Assembly: GCA_018336195.1 (NCBI GenBank)
Contig: JAGXQV010000052.1
Coordinates: 1-64,000, forward strand
DNA from: Sulfuricella sp.
GTDB lineage: Bacteria; Pseudomonadota; Gammaproteobacteria; Burkholderiales; Sulfuricellaceae
Direction of reading: 5' to 3'
Length of the DNA: 64,000 nt
Part shown: positions 48,903 to 58,100 of the stretch, one piece after another
Layout of the letters: each line of letters opens with the position of its first letter
Numbering within the stretch: the stretch's first letter is position 1
Made by a program: the position numbers and the translations under genes
Notes under the pieces: model-generated
Seen by the model: the letters and a program-made list of their open reading frames with translations, nothing else
Databases searched by the model: none
What the model was told of the DNA's origin: nothing

Positions 48903-51900
48903 TCAACCCAGCCGGCGATGCAGACCTTGCAGGTCGAACACCTGCAATTCCTGCATGTGGCGCATCCCCACGCAGGCGGCGCGCGCACCGGCCAGAGTGG
49001 TGTAGTAAGTAATTTTGTTTTGCAGCGCGGCGTTGCGCATCATGTAGGAATCGTGCACCGCCCGCTTGTCTTCGACGGTGTTGACGATGAAGCTGATTTC
49101 GCCGTTCTTGATCATATCGACGATGTGCGGGCGACCTTCGTTGACCTTGTGTACCGCCGACACTTTCAACCCAGCTTCGACGAGGGCCGCCGCGGTTCCC
49201 TTGGTGGCAACCAAGTGAAAGCCCAACTCTTCGAGGTCGCGGGCAATATCGACCACCTTGGTCTTGTCCGCGCCGCGCACGCTGATGAAAGCCTTGCCGC
49301 CCGACGGGAGCTTGACGCCCGCCGCGAGTTGCGATTTGACGAAGGCTTCGGCGAAGCTGTTGCCCACCCCCATCACCTCGCCGGTGGATTTCATCTCGGG
49401 ACTCAGGATGGTATCCACGCCGGGGAACTTAATGAAGGGGAACACCGCTTCCTTCACCGAGAAATACGGCGGCTTGATTTCGTGGGTGATCCCCTGCTCC
49501 TTGAGCGAACGCCCGGCCATGCAGCGCGCGGCGATTTTCGCCAACTGCATTCCGACTGCCTTAGAGACGAAAGGCACGGTGCGCGAGGCGCGCGGGTTCA
49601 CTTCCAGCACGAACACGGTATCGCCCTGGATGGCGAACTGCACGTTCATCAGGCCGATCACGTTGAGACCCTTGGCCATCGCCACGGTCTGGCGGCGCAA
49701 TTCGTCCTGCATGGCCTGGGAAAGACTATACGGCGGCAACGAACAGGCCGAATCGCCGGAATGCACGCCGGCTTCCTCGATATGCTCCATCACCCCGCCG
49801 ATCAACACATCCTTGCCGTCGCAGATGGCATCGACATCGACCTCGATAGCGTCGTTGAGGAAGCGGTCGAGCAGCACCGGGGATTCGTTGGAAACCTTCA
49901 CCGCTTCGCGCATGTAGCGTTCCAGGTCGCTTTGCTGATGGACGATTTCCATGGCCCGCCCGCCCAGCACATAGGAAGGGCGCACGACCAGCGGATAGCC
50001 GATTTCCTCGGCAAGACGAATCGCGTCTTCGGGGTTCCTCGCGGTACGGTTAGGCGGCTGCTTGAGCTTGAGATCCTGCAACAACTTCTGGAAGCGCTCG
50101 CGGTCTTCGGCGGCGTCGATCATGTCCGGGCTGGTGCCGATAATCGGCACGCCGTTGGCTTCCAGGTCGCGCGCCAGCTTCAACGGGGTCTGGCCGCCAT
50201 ATTGGACGATCACCCCGACCGGCTTTTCGACGTGGACGACTTCCAGCACGTCTTCGAGGGTCAGCGGTTCGAAATACAGGCGATCCGAAGTATCGTAATC
50301 GGTCGAGACAGTCTCTGGGTTACAGTTGACCATGATGGTCTCGTAACCGTCCTCGCGCATCGCCAAAGCGGCATGAACGCAGCAATAGTCGAATTCGATA
50401 CCCTGTCCGATGCGGTTCGGCCCGCCGCCCAGCACCATGATCTTCTTGTTGTCGGTGGGCGCGGCTTCGCATTCTTCCTCGTAGGTCGAATACTGGTAGG
50501 CGGTGTCGGTAGCGAATTCGGCGGCGCAGGTGTCCACCCGCTTGTACACCGGGCGCACACCCAAAGCATGGCGCAAGGCACGCACGGCGTGCTGGTCGGT
50601 ACCGAGCAGCTTGGCAAGACGGCGGTCGGAGAAGCCGCTGCGTTTCAGGGCGCGCATCTCTTCCTTGCCGATTTCGTCGGGATTGCGGCCCTTGAGGGTC
50701 TGTTCCTGGCGCACCAAGTCTTCGAGTTGGGCTAGGAACCACGGATCGACATGGGTCAGGTTGAAAACCTGTTCCTGGGTCATGCCGATACGGAAAGCGT
50801 CGGCAATGTACCACAGGCGTTCCGGGCCGGGATCGGCCAGTTCTCGTTCGATCTTCTCGCGGTCGGTGGTTTTTTCGTCCAGTCCGTCAACGCCGGTTTC
50901 CAGGCCGCGCAAGGCTTTTTGCATGGATTCCTGGATGGTGCGGCCGATGGCCATGACTTCGCCCACCGATTTCATCTGGGTGGTGAGGCGGTCGTTGGCC
51001 TGGGGAAATTTCTCGAAGGCGAAGCGGGGAATTTTGGTGACCACATAATCGATGGAAGGCTCGAAGGACGCCGGGGTACGCCCGCCGGTAATGTCGTTCT
51101 GCAATTCGTCGAGAGTAAAGCCCACCGCCAGCTTGGCCGCCACCTTGGCAATCGGGAAACCGGTGGCCTTGGAGGCCAAGGCGCTTGATCGCGACACGCG
51201 CGGGTTCATCTCGATCACTACCATCCGCCCGTCGTCGGGGTTGATACCGAACTGCACGTTGGAGCCGCCGGTTTCCACGCCGATCTCGCGCAGCACCGCC
51301 AGCGAGGCGTTGCGCATGATCTGGTATTCGCGGTCGGTGAGGGTCTGGGCGGGTGCTACGGTGATCGAGTCGCCGGTATGCACGCCCATGGCGTCGAAAT
51401 TCTCGATGGAACAGATGATGATGCAGTTGTCCTTCTTGTCGCGGACCACCTCCATCTCGTATTCCTTCCAGCCGATCACCGATTCCTCGATGAGCAGTTC
51501 GCGGGTTGGCGAGGCATCCAGGCCGCGCTCGCAAATCGCCACAAACTCTTCCCGATTGTAGGCGATGCCGCCGCCCGAACCGCCCATGGTGAAGGACGGG
51601 CGGATGATGGTGGGAAAACCGATCATCGCCTGCACTTGCAGGGCTTCTTCCATGCTGTGGGCAACCGCCGCGCGCGGGCAGACTAGGCCGATTTTTTCCA
51701 TGGCCTTCTTGAATTTCTCGCGGTCCTCGGCCTTGTCGATGGCTTCCTTGGTCGCGCCGATCATCTGTACGCCGTACTTTTCCAGCACACCGTGCTTGGC
51801 CAAGTCGAGCGCGCAGTTCAGCGCGGTCTGGCCGCCCATGGTCGGCAGGAGCGCATCGGGGCGTTCCTTTTCGATAATCTTTTCGACGATCTGCCAAGTA

Positions 51901-52106
51901 ATCGGCTCGATATAGGTCACATCGGCCATACCCGGATCGGTCATGATGGTCGCCGGGTTGGAATTGACCAGGATGACCTTGTAGCCTTCCTCGCGCAACG
52001 CCTTGCAGGCCTGTGCGCCGGAGTAGTCGAATTCGCATGCCTGGCCGATGACGATAGGGCCGGCGCCGATGATGAGGATGCTATGGATGTCAGTACGTTT
52101 TGGCAT
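48903..52106 (-). CDS. carB: Carbamoyl-phosphate synthase large subunit
   Basis: 1,067 residues from ATG 52106 ([30 protein letters not shown]); a GTG four codons upstream is possible. Two ATP-grasp halves are present (e.g. [16 protein letters not shown] and [16 protein letters not shown]), with an oligomerisation region between and an MGS-like allosteric domain at the C-terminus ([26 protein letters not shown]). It makes carbamoyl phosphate for pyrimidines and arginine together with CarA. Normal length. Confidence 0.97.
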   Translation of the reverse strand: MPKRTDIHSILIIGAGPIVIGQACEFDYSGAQACKALREEGYKVILVNSNPATIMTDPGMADVTYIEPITWQIVEKIIEKERPDALLPTMGGQTALNCALDLAKHGVLEKYGVQMIGATKEAIDKAEDREKFKKAMEKIGLVCPRAAVAHSMEEALQVQAMIGFPTIIRPSFTMGGSGGGIAYNREEFVAICERGLDASPTRELLIEESVIGWKEYEMEVVRDKKDNCIIICSIENFDAMGVHTGDSITVAPAQTLTDREYQIMRNASLAVLREIGVETGGSNVQFGINPDDGRMVVIEMNPRVSRSSALASKATGFPIAKVAAKLAVGFTLDELQNDITGGRTPASFEPSIDYVVTKIPRFAFEKFPQANDRLTTQMKSVGEVMAIGRTIQESMQKALRGLETGVDGLDEKTTDREKIERELADPGPERLWYIADAFRIGMTQEQVFNLTHVDPWFLAQLEDLVRQEQTLKGRNPDEIGKEEMRALKRSGFSDRRLAKLLGTDQHAVRALRHALGVRPVYKRVDTCAAEFATDTAYQYSTYEEECEAAPTDNKKIMVLGGGPNRIGQGIEFDYCCVHAALAMREDGYETIMVNCNPETVSTDYDTSDRLYFEPLTLEDVLEVVHVEKPVGVIVQYGGQTPLKLARDLEANGVPIIGTSPDMIDAAEDRERFQKLLQDLKLKQPPNRTARNPEDAIRLAEEIGYPLVVRPSYVLGGRAMEIVHQQSDLERYMREAVKVSNESPVLLDRFLNDAIEVDVDAICDGKDVLIGGVMEHIEEAGVHSGDSACSLPPYSLSQAMQDELRRQTVAMAKGLNVIGLMNVQFAIQGDTVFVLEVNPRASRTVPFVSKAVGMQLAKIAARCMAGRSLKEQGITHEIKPPYFSVKEAVFPFIKFPGVDTILSPEMKSTGEVMGVGNSFAEAFVKSQLAAGVKLPSGGKAFISVRGADKTKVVDIARDLEELGFHLVATKGTAAALVEAGLKVSAVHKVNEGRPHIVDMIKNGEISFIVNTVEDKRAVHDSYMMRNAALQNKITYYTTLAGARAACVGMRHMQELQVFDLQGLHRRLG

Positions 52107-52192
52107 AGGTCGATTCACGTAGGGTGGCCGGGCCGCAGGGCGTACCCCGCCATTTCAAAACCTCGCGGGTTGCGTTTCCTGTCCCGCCCACA

Positions 52193-52238
52193 TTTCATAT
52201 GTGAAACCGGAAATCGCGATCAGGCGATTTTCGGTTTC
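52193..52238 (-). promoter_or_regulatory. carA-carB intercistronic hairpin with alternative pairing
   Basis: GAAACCG (52203-52209) pairs with CGGTTTC (52232-52238) and AAATCGC (52211-52217) with GCGATTT (52224-52230), giving a 14-pair stem with one mismatch and loop GATCAG. The overlapping small stem TTTCA/TGAAA (52193-52206) would compete with it. No T-run follows, so it is more likely an mRNA processing or stability element than a terminator. Confidence 0.5.
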
Positions 52239-52244
52239 GGAATT

Positions 52245-53393
52245 TCAGTTGCGGTTCGCTTCCATCGAAGCAATGAAACGGTCGAACAAATAGGCTACGT
52301 CGTGCGGACCGGGGCTGGCTTCCGGGTGGCCCTGGAAGCTGAAGGCCGGCACGTCGGTGCGGGCGATGCCCTGGTTGCTGCCGTCGAAGAGCGACTTGTG
52401 GGTCACCCGCAGATTGGCCGGCAAGGTTTCCTCGTCCACCGCGAAACCGTGGTTCTGGCTGGTAATCATCACCCGCCCGCTGTCGAGGTCTTGCACCGGA
52501 TGATTGGCGCCGTGGTGGCCGAATTTCATCTTGCGGGTCTTGGCACCGGAGGCCAGCGCCAGCAACTGGTGGCCCAGGCAAATCCCGAAGGTCGGGATAC
52601 GCTTTTCCAGAACTGCCTGGATCGCCTGAATCGCGTAATCGCAGGGTTCCGGGTCGCCAGGCCCGTTGGACAGAAACACGCCGTCCGGGTTGAGCTTGAA
52701 GACTTCTTCCACCGGCGCCTGGGCCGGCAGCACCGTCACCTTGCAGCCGCGCTCGGCCAACATGCGCAGGATGTTGCGCTTGACGCCGTAATCGTAGGCG
52801 ACCACGTTGAAGCGCGGCGCCTGCACATCGGCAAAGCCGCCCTCGAGACGCCATTCGCCCTGAATCCAGGTTTCCGGCTCGCTGCGCGACACCACTTTCG
52901 CCAAGTCCATGCCAGCCAGACCGGGAAAGCCTTTTGCCAGTTGCACGGCGCGTTTTTCGTCAATACCGGAATCCGGCCCGGCGGCCATCAGGCAACCGCT
53001 CTGGGCACCTTTTTCACGCAGGAGACGGGTCAGGCGACGGGTATCGATGTCGGCGATAGCGACCACCTTGTTGCGCTCCAGGTAGGCGCTCAGGTCTTCA
53101 CTATTGCGGAAGTTGCTGGTCAGCAACGGCAGGTCGCGAATCACCAGGCCGCCGGCGTAAACCTGGCAGGATTCCTCGTCCTCGGCATTGGTGCCAGTGT
53201 TGCCGATATGGGGGTAGGTCAGCGTAACGATCTGACGGCAGTACGAAGGATCGGTGAGGATTTCCTGGTAGCCGGTCATGGCGGTGTTAAACACCACTTC
53301 GCCGACACTGTGGCCAGAACTACCAATGGAAACGCCGCGAAACACCGTTCCGTCGGCGAGCGCAAGTATAGCGGGCAGGCGGCTGTGCGGCAC
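52245..53393 (-). CDS. carA: Carbamoyl-phosphate synthase small subunit
   Basis: 382 residues with a GTG start at 53393 behind AAGGAGTTCTC. The N-terminal CarA domain carries [27 protein letters not shown]. The class I glutaminase has its catalytic cysteine in [17 protein letters not shown] and His/Glu in [13 protein letters not shown]. It supplies ammonia to CarB. A promoter with good spacing and two large leader hairpins lie upstream. In many betaproteobacteria dapB precedes carA directly; here a secretion island intervenes. Confidence 0.97.
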   Translation of the reverse strand: MPHSRLPAILALADGTVFRGVSIGSSGHSVGEVVFNTAMTGYQEILTDPSYCRQIVTLTYPHIGNTGTNAEDEESCQVYAGGLVIRDLPLLTSNFRNSEDLSAYLERNKVVAIADIDTRRLTRLLREKGAQSGCLMAAGPDSGIDEKRAVQLAKGFPGLAGMDLAKVVSRSEPETWIQGEWRLEGGFADVQAPRFNVVAYDYGVKRNILRMLAERGCKVTVLPAQAPVEEVFKLNPDGVFLSNGPGDPEPCDYAIQAIQAVLEKRIPTFGICLGHQLLALASGAKTRKMKFGHHGANHPVQDLDSGRVMITSQNHGFAVDEETLPANLRVTHKSLFDGSNQGIARTDVPAFSFQGHPEASPGPHDVAYLFDRFIASMEANRN

Positions 53394-53411
53394 GAGAACT
53401 CCTTAATCACA

Positions 53412-53505
53412 TTTCTAAATCGAACGTGCACTTTGTCGGCGGTGCTTGCCGTACCGCCGACGTACTGTCTGCGCACCGCCTTCGCGTTCACGTTCGATTT
53501 AGAAA
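53412..53505 (-). promoter_or_regulatory. Large double hairpin in the carA leader
   Basis: A perfect 17-base inverted repeat, TTTCTAAATCGAACGTG (53412-53428) with its inverse at 53489-53505, encloses a second perfect stem, GTCGGCGGT/ACCGCCGAC (53435-53443 and 53453-53461). The distal base is only 18 bases from the carA GTG. Placed in the transcribed leader, it could control carA translation or termination, or be an inserted palindrome. Confidence 0.65.
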
Positions 53506-53544
53506 CGGATTGCCAAGCGATGCGATTTTGAACAGTAGACATGC

Positions 53545-53576
53545 AAAGCGGGACAGGCTTTCGCCCATCCCGCTTT
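53545..53576. promoter_or_regulatory. Upstream hairpin of the carA leader
   Basis: AAAGCGGGA (53545-53553) pairs perfectly with TCCCGCTTT (53568-53576), loop 14 bases. On the plus strand it is followed by AAACTTTTT, so it could also terminate plus-strand transcription. On the minus strand it lies just after the predicted carA transcription start. Confidence 0.5.
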
Positions 53577-53587
53577 AAACTTTTTGG

Positions 53588-53616
53588 ATTATAGCTTAAC
53601 GGCGACCGTCTATCAA
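53588..53616 (-). promoter_or_regulatory. Sigma-70 promoter of carAB
   Basis: Minus strand: -35 TTGATA (53616-53611), 17-base spacer, perfect -10 TATAAT (53593-53588). Transcription would begin near 53581, giving a leader of about 190 bases before carA that includes both hairpins. Confidence 0.75.
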
Positions 53617-53638
53617 ATCAGCCACAATTGCCAAGTGT

Positions 53639-55000
53639 TCATCGTTCCCGTCCCGCCTCATGAAAAGCCTTTTGAACTGGGGAAAGCAGATATTCAATCA
53701 CAGACCGCCGTCCGAGCAATATTTCCGCCGTGGTTTGCATCCCGGCGGCAAGGGAATAGCGATTGTTCTCCATATCCAAATGCATACTTTTGAGAGCAAT
53801 CAAAGCCCGATAACCGATGGGCGGCATTTTTGCATTTTTGTCGTTTGCCCCATTGCTTGCGGCATTGTCAGAAGCATCGGCGCTCACATGTTCAACTTCG
53901 CCCTCGGCCAAACCGTATTTCTGGAAGGGAAAAGCGACAAGCTTGAGCTTTACCGCTTGTCCAGGATGAACGAATCCGGCGTCTTCATTGGATATCCACA
54001 CCTCGGCGCGCAATTCTTTTTCCATCGGAACCAAGGTCAGCAGCACGGTGCCGGGCTGAACCACCGTACCCGCCGTATGGGTCGATAAATCCTTGACAAC
54101 CGCTTCTTGCGGCGCTTTGAGTTCCAACAATTCCTGCCGGTGATTTTGCTTGGCGATCTCCTGAGACAGCTTGTCGAATGCGCTCTGATTTTCGTCGCGT
54201 TCCGCATAAAGCTGTCGACGGTAGTCGGTTTCGATCTGCTTGAGTTTCTTTTCCGACTGCATCATGCTGGCTCGGGTAGATTCCAACAAGTGTTCCTGAG
54301 CTTTGAGTTCCTGCTCCTTCTCGATACGCTCACGTTTTTTATCCCCGGCCATAATCGAGCCAGCGAAGCCATCCCTAGCCAGCTTTTCAAATGCCAGTTC
54401 TTGATCGCGGTAGTAAGGTAAAACCTCCACGAGCTTGGTCTTAATTGCTTCCGCCGAGGATGCGTCGTGCCGAGCTTTCTCATAACGGCTTTTTTCTTCC
54501 GCCAAAGCGGCTTCGAAAGCCGAGCGATTTGCCCGATATTGCGACTCGACTTCCCGAACGAGCGAGGGAGGATCTCCTGCCATCGGACGAAACGTTCGAT
54601 TGCCCAATTCGGCATCGATACGGCGCAGCGTGAGGCGCTTGCGCTGATATTCCCCTTCGAGAGACTTTGCGTCTGCGTCGGTAATCAAGTTGTCCATTCT
54701 CATCAGCACTTGACCGGCCTGCACCACATCCCCTTCCTTGACCAATATTTCCTTGACGATACCCGAATCTGGGGGTTGCACGATCTTGAGGTAGCTTTGC
54801 GGCACCAGTTTTCCCTCGGCTACCGCAACGATATCGAGTTGGCCGACGTATCCCCATATCAAAAGAGCCGTCAGCAAGGCCAGAAGGGAGATCAATACGG
54901 CCTGCCCCAACGGATTGGGCGGCGCTTCCTGTATACGCAGGAGAGGGGGCGAAAAAGTGTGATGATCGGTCATTGTTTTGGGAAGTGAGAATATTTTCAT
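53639..55000 (-). CDS. Type I secretion membrane-fusion protein (HlyD family)
   Basis: 453 residues. A single N-terminal membrane helix (~33-52) is followed by the lipoyl half IVQPPDSGIVKEILVKEGDVVQAGQVLMRMD, a long coiled-coil hairpin (~105-300), the second lipoyl half LKAPQEAVVKDLSTHTAGTVVQPG, and a beta-barrel end containing VHPGQAVKLKLVAFPFQKYG. It links the inner-membrane ABC transporter to a TolC-like channel, which is not in the window. An insert (SADASDNAASNGANDKNAKM) interrupts the late barrel. Upstream lies the large RTX gene. Confidence 0.92.
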   Translation of the reverse strand: MKIFSLPKTMTDHHTFSPPLLRIQEAPPNPLGQAVLISLLALLTALLIWGYVGQLDIVAVAEGKLVPQSYLKIVQPPDSGIVKEILVKEGDVVQAGQVLMRMDNLITDADAKSLEGEYQRKRLTLRRIDAELGNRTFRPMAGDPPSLVREVESQYRANRSAFEAALAEEKSRYEKARHDASSAEAIKTKLVEVLPYYRDQELAFEKLARDGFAGSIMAGDKKRERIEKEQELKAQEHLLESTRASMMQSEKKLKQIETDYRRQLYAERDENQSAFDKLSQEIAKQNHRQELLELKAPQEAVVKDLSTHTAGTVVQPGTVLLTLVPMEKELRAEVWISNEDAGFVHPGQAVKLKLVAFPFQKYGLAEGEVEHVSADASDNAASNGANDKNAKMPPIGYRALIALKSMHLDMENNRYSLAAGMQTTAEILLGRRSVIEYLLSPVQKAFHEAGRER

Positions 55001-55121
55001 TCGAAGACGACTATATCGATTTCCAGAGTGTCGGCAGGCGTCAAGTTAAAGAAGCCTAATCTTGTCCGCCCACCGACCATTAAATATTTCCGCCCCCTGT
55101 TCCCGAGGGAAGAACAGCAAG

Positions 55122-58100
55122 CTAAGCAACGCGTTGCAGATAGTCGCTCCCCGGAGACAATTTCGCCGGTGCGCCAGAGTTGGCTACGACAGACAAGCGT
55201 TCCGGCACATATCCCGAATTCGCCCCAAGCAATCCCGAGGCGGCACTATTCAAGACGGAAATGTCGGCCCCGTGGATTTCCTTCACTCCGAGCATCTCGT
55301 CGTTCATGGCGGATATCCTGGACACGGCTTTATCTGCTTCACCCCAACGAGCCAATGTGATATCGCCACTCGTATTTTTTCCCTCGGCAGCGATTTCCTG
55401 CGTATTCGAATCGAGCAACGACGGGTCGAGGAAGACGGGGTAGCTACGTCCCTTTTTGTCATCCGAACTCGATTTCGAGCCGGAACCATTGGCGGATTGT
55501 TTATCCTTCTGAGCGGCGGAGTTACCGGAATCGCCCTTTTCATCTTGCTTACTATTCCCGGACGAACCCGGGTTCCCGGGAGAAGTGCCCGAGCCATCAT
55601 TGTGATTGGAGTCATGACCGGGAGGCGGCGCGTCTTCCCCATTGCCGACGCCTTCGTTACCATGCTCCTGTTTGTCGTCATTGCCGCCAGCCCCGACTGT
55701 CACCCTGAAAACATCGGAAGCCATGGACAACGGGCCATGGTTATCGCTTGCCGTCACACGGATATCCAGAGAACCTTTCACACCCTTCGGCACGTGACCG
55801 CTGAAAGCCTGGCTCGCGGCATCGAACTTGACCCACGCAGGCAACGCACTTCCGTCAGCAAGCGTGGCGCTGAAAACCAGCGTATCGCCGACATCCACAT
55901 CGGAAAAATAGCTTATCGGCATTTTCCAGGAGAAATCGGTATTGGCGGCCACCTTGGTATCCGGCAAAGGAACCGCAACCACCGGGGCGTCGTTTTGACC
56001 CACTACGCTAATCGCGATGTCGCCTTGCGTGGCCATGGTCCCGTCGCTGGATTGGTAGCTGAAGTGCTCGACCACGCTCTGCCCCGCGCCCAGCGCTTGA
56101 ACCGCCGCCGCGGTGTTGTCCAGTTCGTAGCGGCTGCTGCCGTCCGCGAGCACGGTCAGCGTTCCATACACACCCTGGCGGATGCCGGGGTCGGCGACTT
56201 TCAACACCGTGCCGGCGTCCGGGTCGCTGTCATTGGCTAACACGTTGCCGCTGACGCTGGTTTGAACATCTTCCGTTACCGTGACGGCATCATTCATCGC
56301 GACCGGGGCCTGGTTGGCGATTTCCAGGCTGAAGCTCGTGCTGGCCGTGGCACCCGCCTGGTCGGTGGCAGTGACCTGGATTTGCAGGGTGCCGACCGCG
56401 CCGGCCACCTTTCCGCTGAAACTTCCCGTCGCGGCGTCGAACGCCAGCCAGGCAGGCAACGCGCTTCCATCCGCCAGCGTAGCGCGGTAGCTGAGTTGGT
56501 CGCCGTTTTTCACGGTTTGCTTGGTCAAAGTTAGCGCCGCGACTGGGGCGTCGTTCCGCCCGGTCACGGTGACGCTAATCTCTGCCGGGGTGGCGGCAGT
56601 ACCGTCGCTGGCCTGGTAGCTGAAATGGTCAACAACGCTTTGCCCGGCGCCCAGCGCTTGTACGGCGGGGGAGCCGTTGTCCAGTTGGTAAGTGCTGGTG
56701 CCGTCCGCGAGCACGGTCAGCGTTCCATACACACCCTGGCGGATGCCGGGGTCGGCGACCTTCAGCACTGTACCGGCGTCCGGGTCGCTGTCGTTGGCGA
56801 GGAGGTTGCCGACGATGGCGCTGGGGTCGTCTTCCGTTGCCGTGGCGGCGTCGTTCATCGCGACCGGGGCTTGGTTGGCGATTTCCAGGCTGAAGCTCGT
56901 GCTTGCCGTGGCGCCCGCCAAGTCAGTCGCCGTTACCTGGAGTTGCAAGGTGCCGACCGCGCCGGCCACCTTTCCGCTGAAGGCGCCGGTCGCGGCGTCG
57001 AACGCCAGCCACGCCGGCAAGGCGCTTCCGTCGGACAGGGTGGCGCGGTAGCTGAGTTGGTCGCCGTTGTCGACGTCGGTGAAGAGTCCTGCCGGCAGTT
57101 GGTAGCTGAGTTGGTCACCGTTTTTCACGGTTTGCTTGGTCAAGCTTAGCGCCGCGACTGGGGCGTCGTTCCGCCCGGTCACGGTGACGCTAATCTCTGC
57201 CGGGGTGGCGACAGTACCGTCGCTGGCCTGGTAGCTGAACCGATCGATGACGCTTTGCCCGGCGCCCAGCGACTGCACGGCGGCCAAGCCGTTGTCCAGT
57301 TGGTAAGTGCTGGTGCCGTCCGCGAGCACGGTCAACGTTCCGTAGGCGCCCTGGCGGATGCCGGGGTCGGCGACTGTCAACACCGTGCCGGCGTCCGGGT
57401 CGCTGTCATTGGCGAGCACGTTGCCGCTGACACTGGTTTGAACATCTTCCGTTACCGTGACGGCGTCGTTCATCGCGACCGGAACCTGGTTGACGGCGGT
57501 GGCGCCGGCGACCGTGATATCGAATGTATCCGTCGCCATCCGGTCGGTACTATCGTAGGCCGTGACGGTAACCGAAATGGTGCCGACATCCGCTTTGCCC
57601 GGCGTCCCGCGGAAAGTCAGCGTGTCCCAATCGACGGATATCCAGTCGGGAAGCGCGTTGCCATCCGCCAGGGCGATATCGAAGTAAAGGTAATCGCCGT
57701 GAGCCAGGTCGACGTCGTCAAAAGTATCGGCTGGGATGGTGAACTCAAAAAGCTCGCCCTCCCGAACCGTTTGATCCGCCACAGGCGTCACCAGGAACGG
57801 GGCATTGCCGGGGGCGAGGACATTCAGATAAACCTCGCACAGGTCGTAATCGCCTGCCGAATCGGTCGCGGTGATGGTCAGGGACAAGCCACCGATACTC
57901 GATTCATCCGGCGTACCGCTCAATTCGCCGGTCTGTGCATCGAAAGTCAGCCACGCCGGCAAGTCGCTGCCGTCGCTCATGGTCACCGAGTATTCCAGCG
58001 CGTCGCCGAAAATCGCGTCCTTGTCGCGGAAGGTGTCGGCGGGAAGCACCAGACTGAATGCCTGGCCGCTGGTAACCGTTTGGTCCTGCAAGGGGTTCGC

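Noticed and set aside
55990-57490. Regular DNA repeats that could be mistaken for a CRISPR array
   Set aside because: Repeats are several hundred bases long, coding, and match VCBS protein units.
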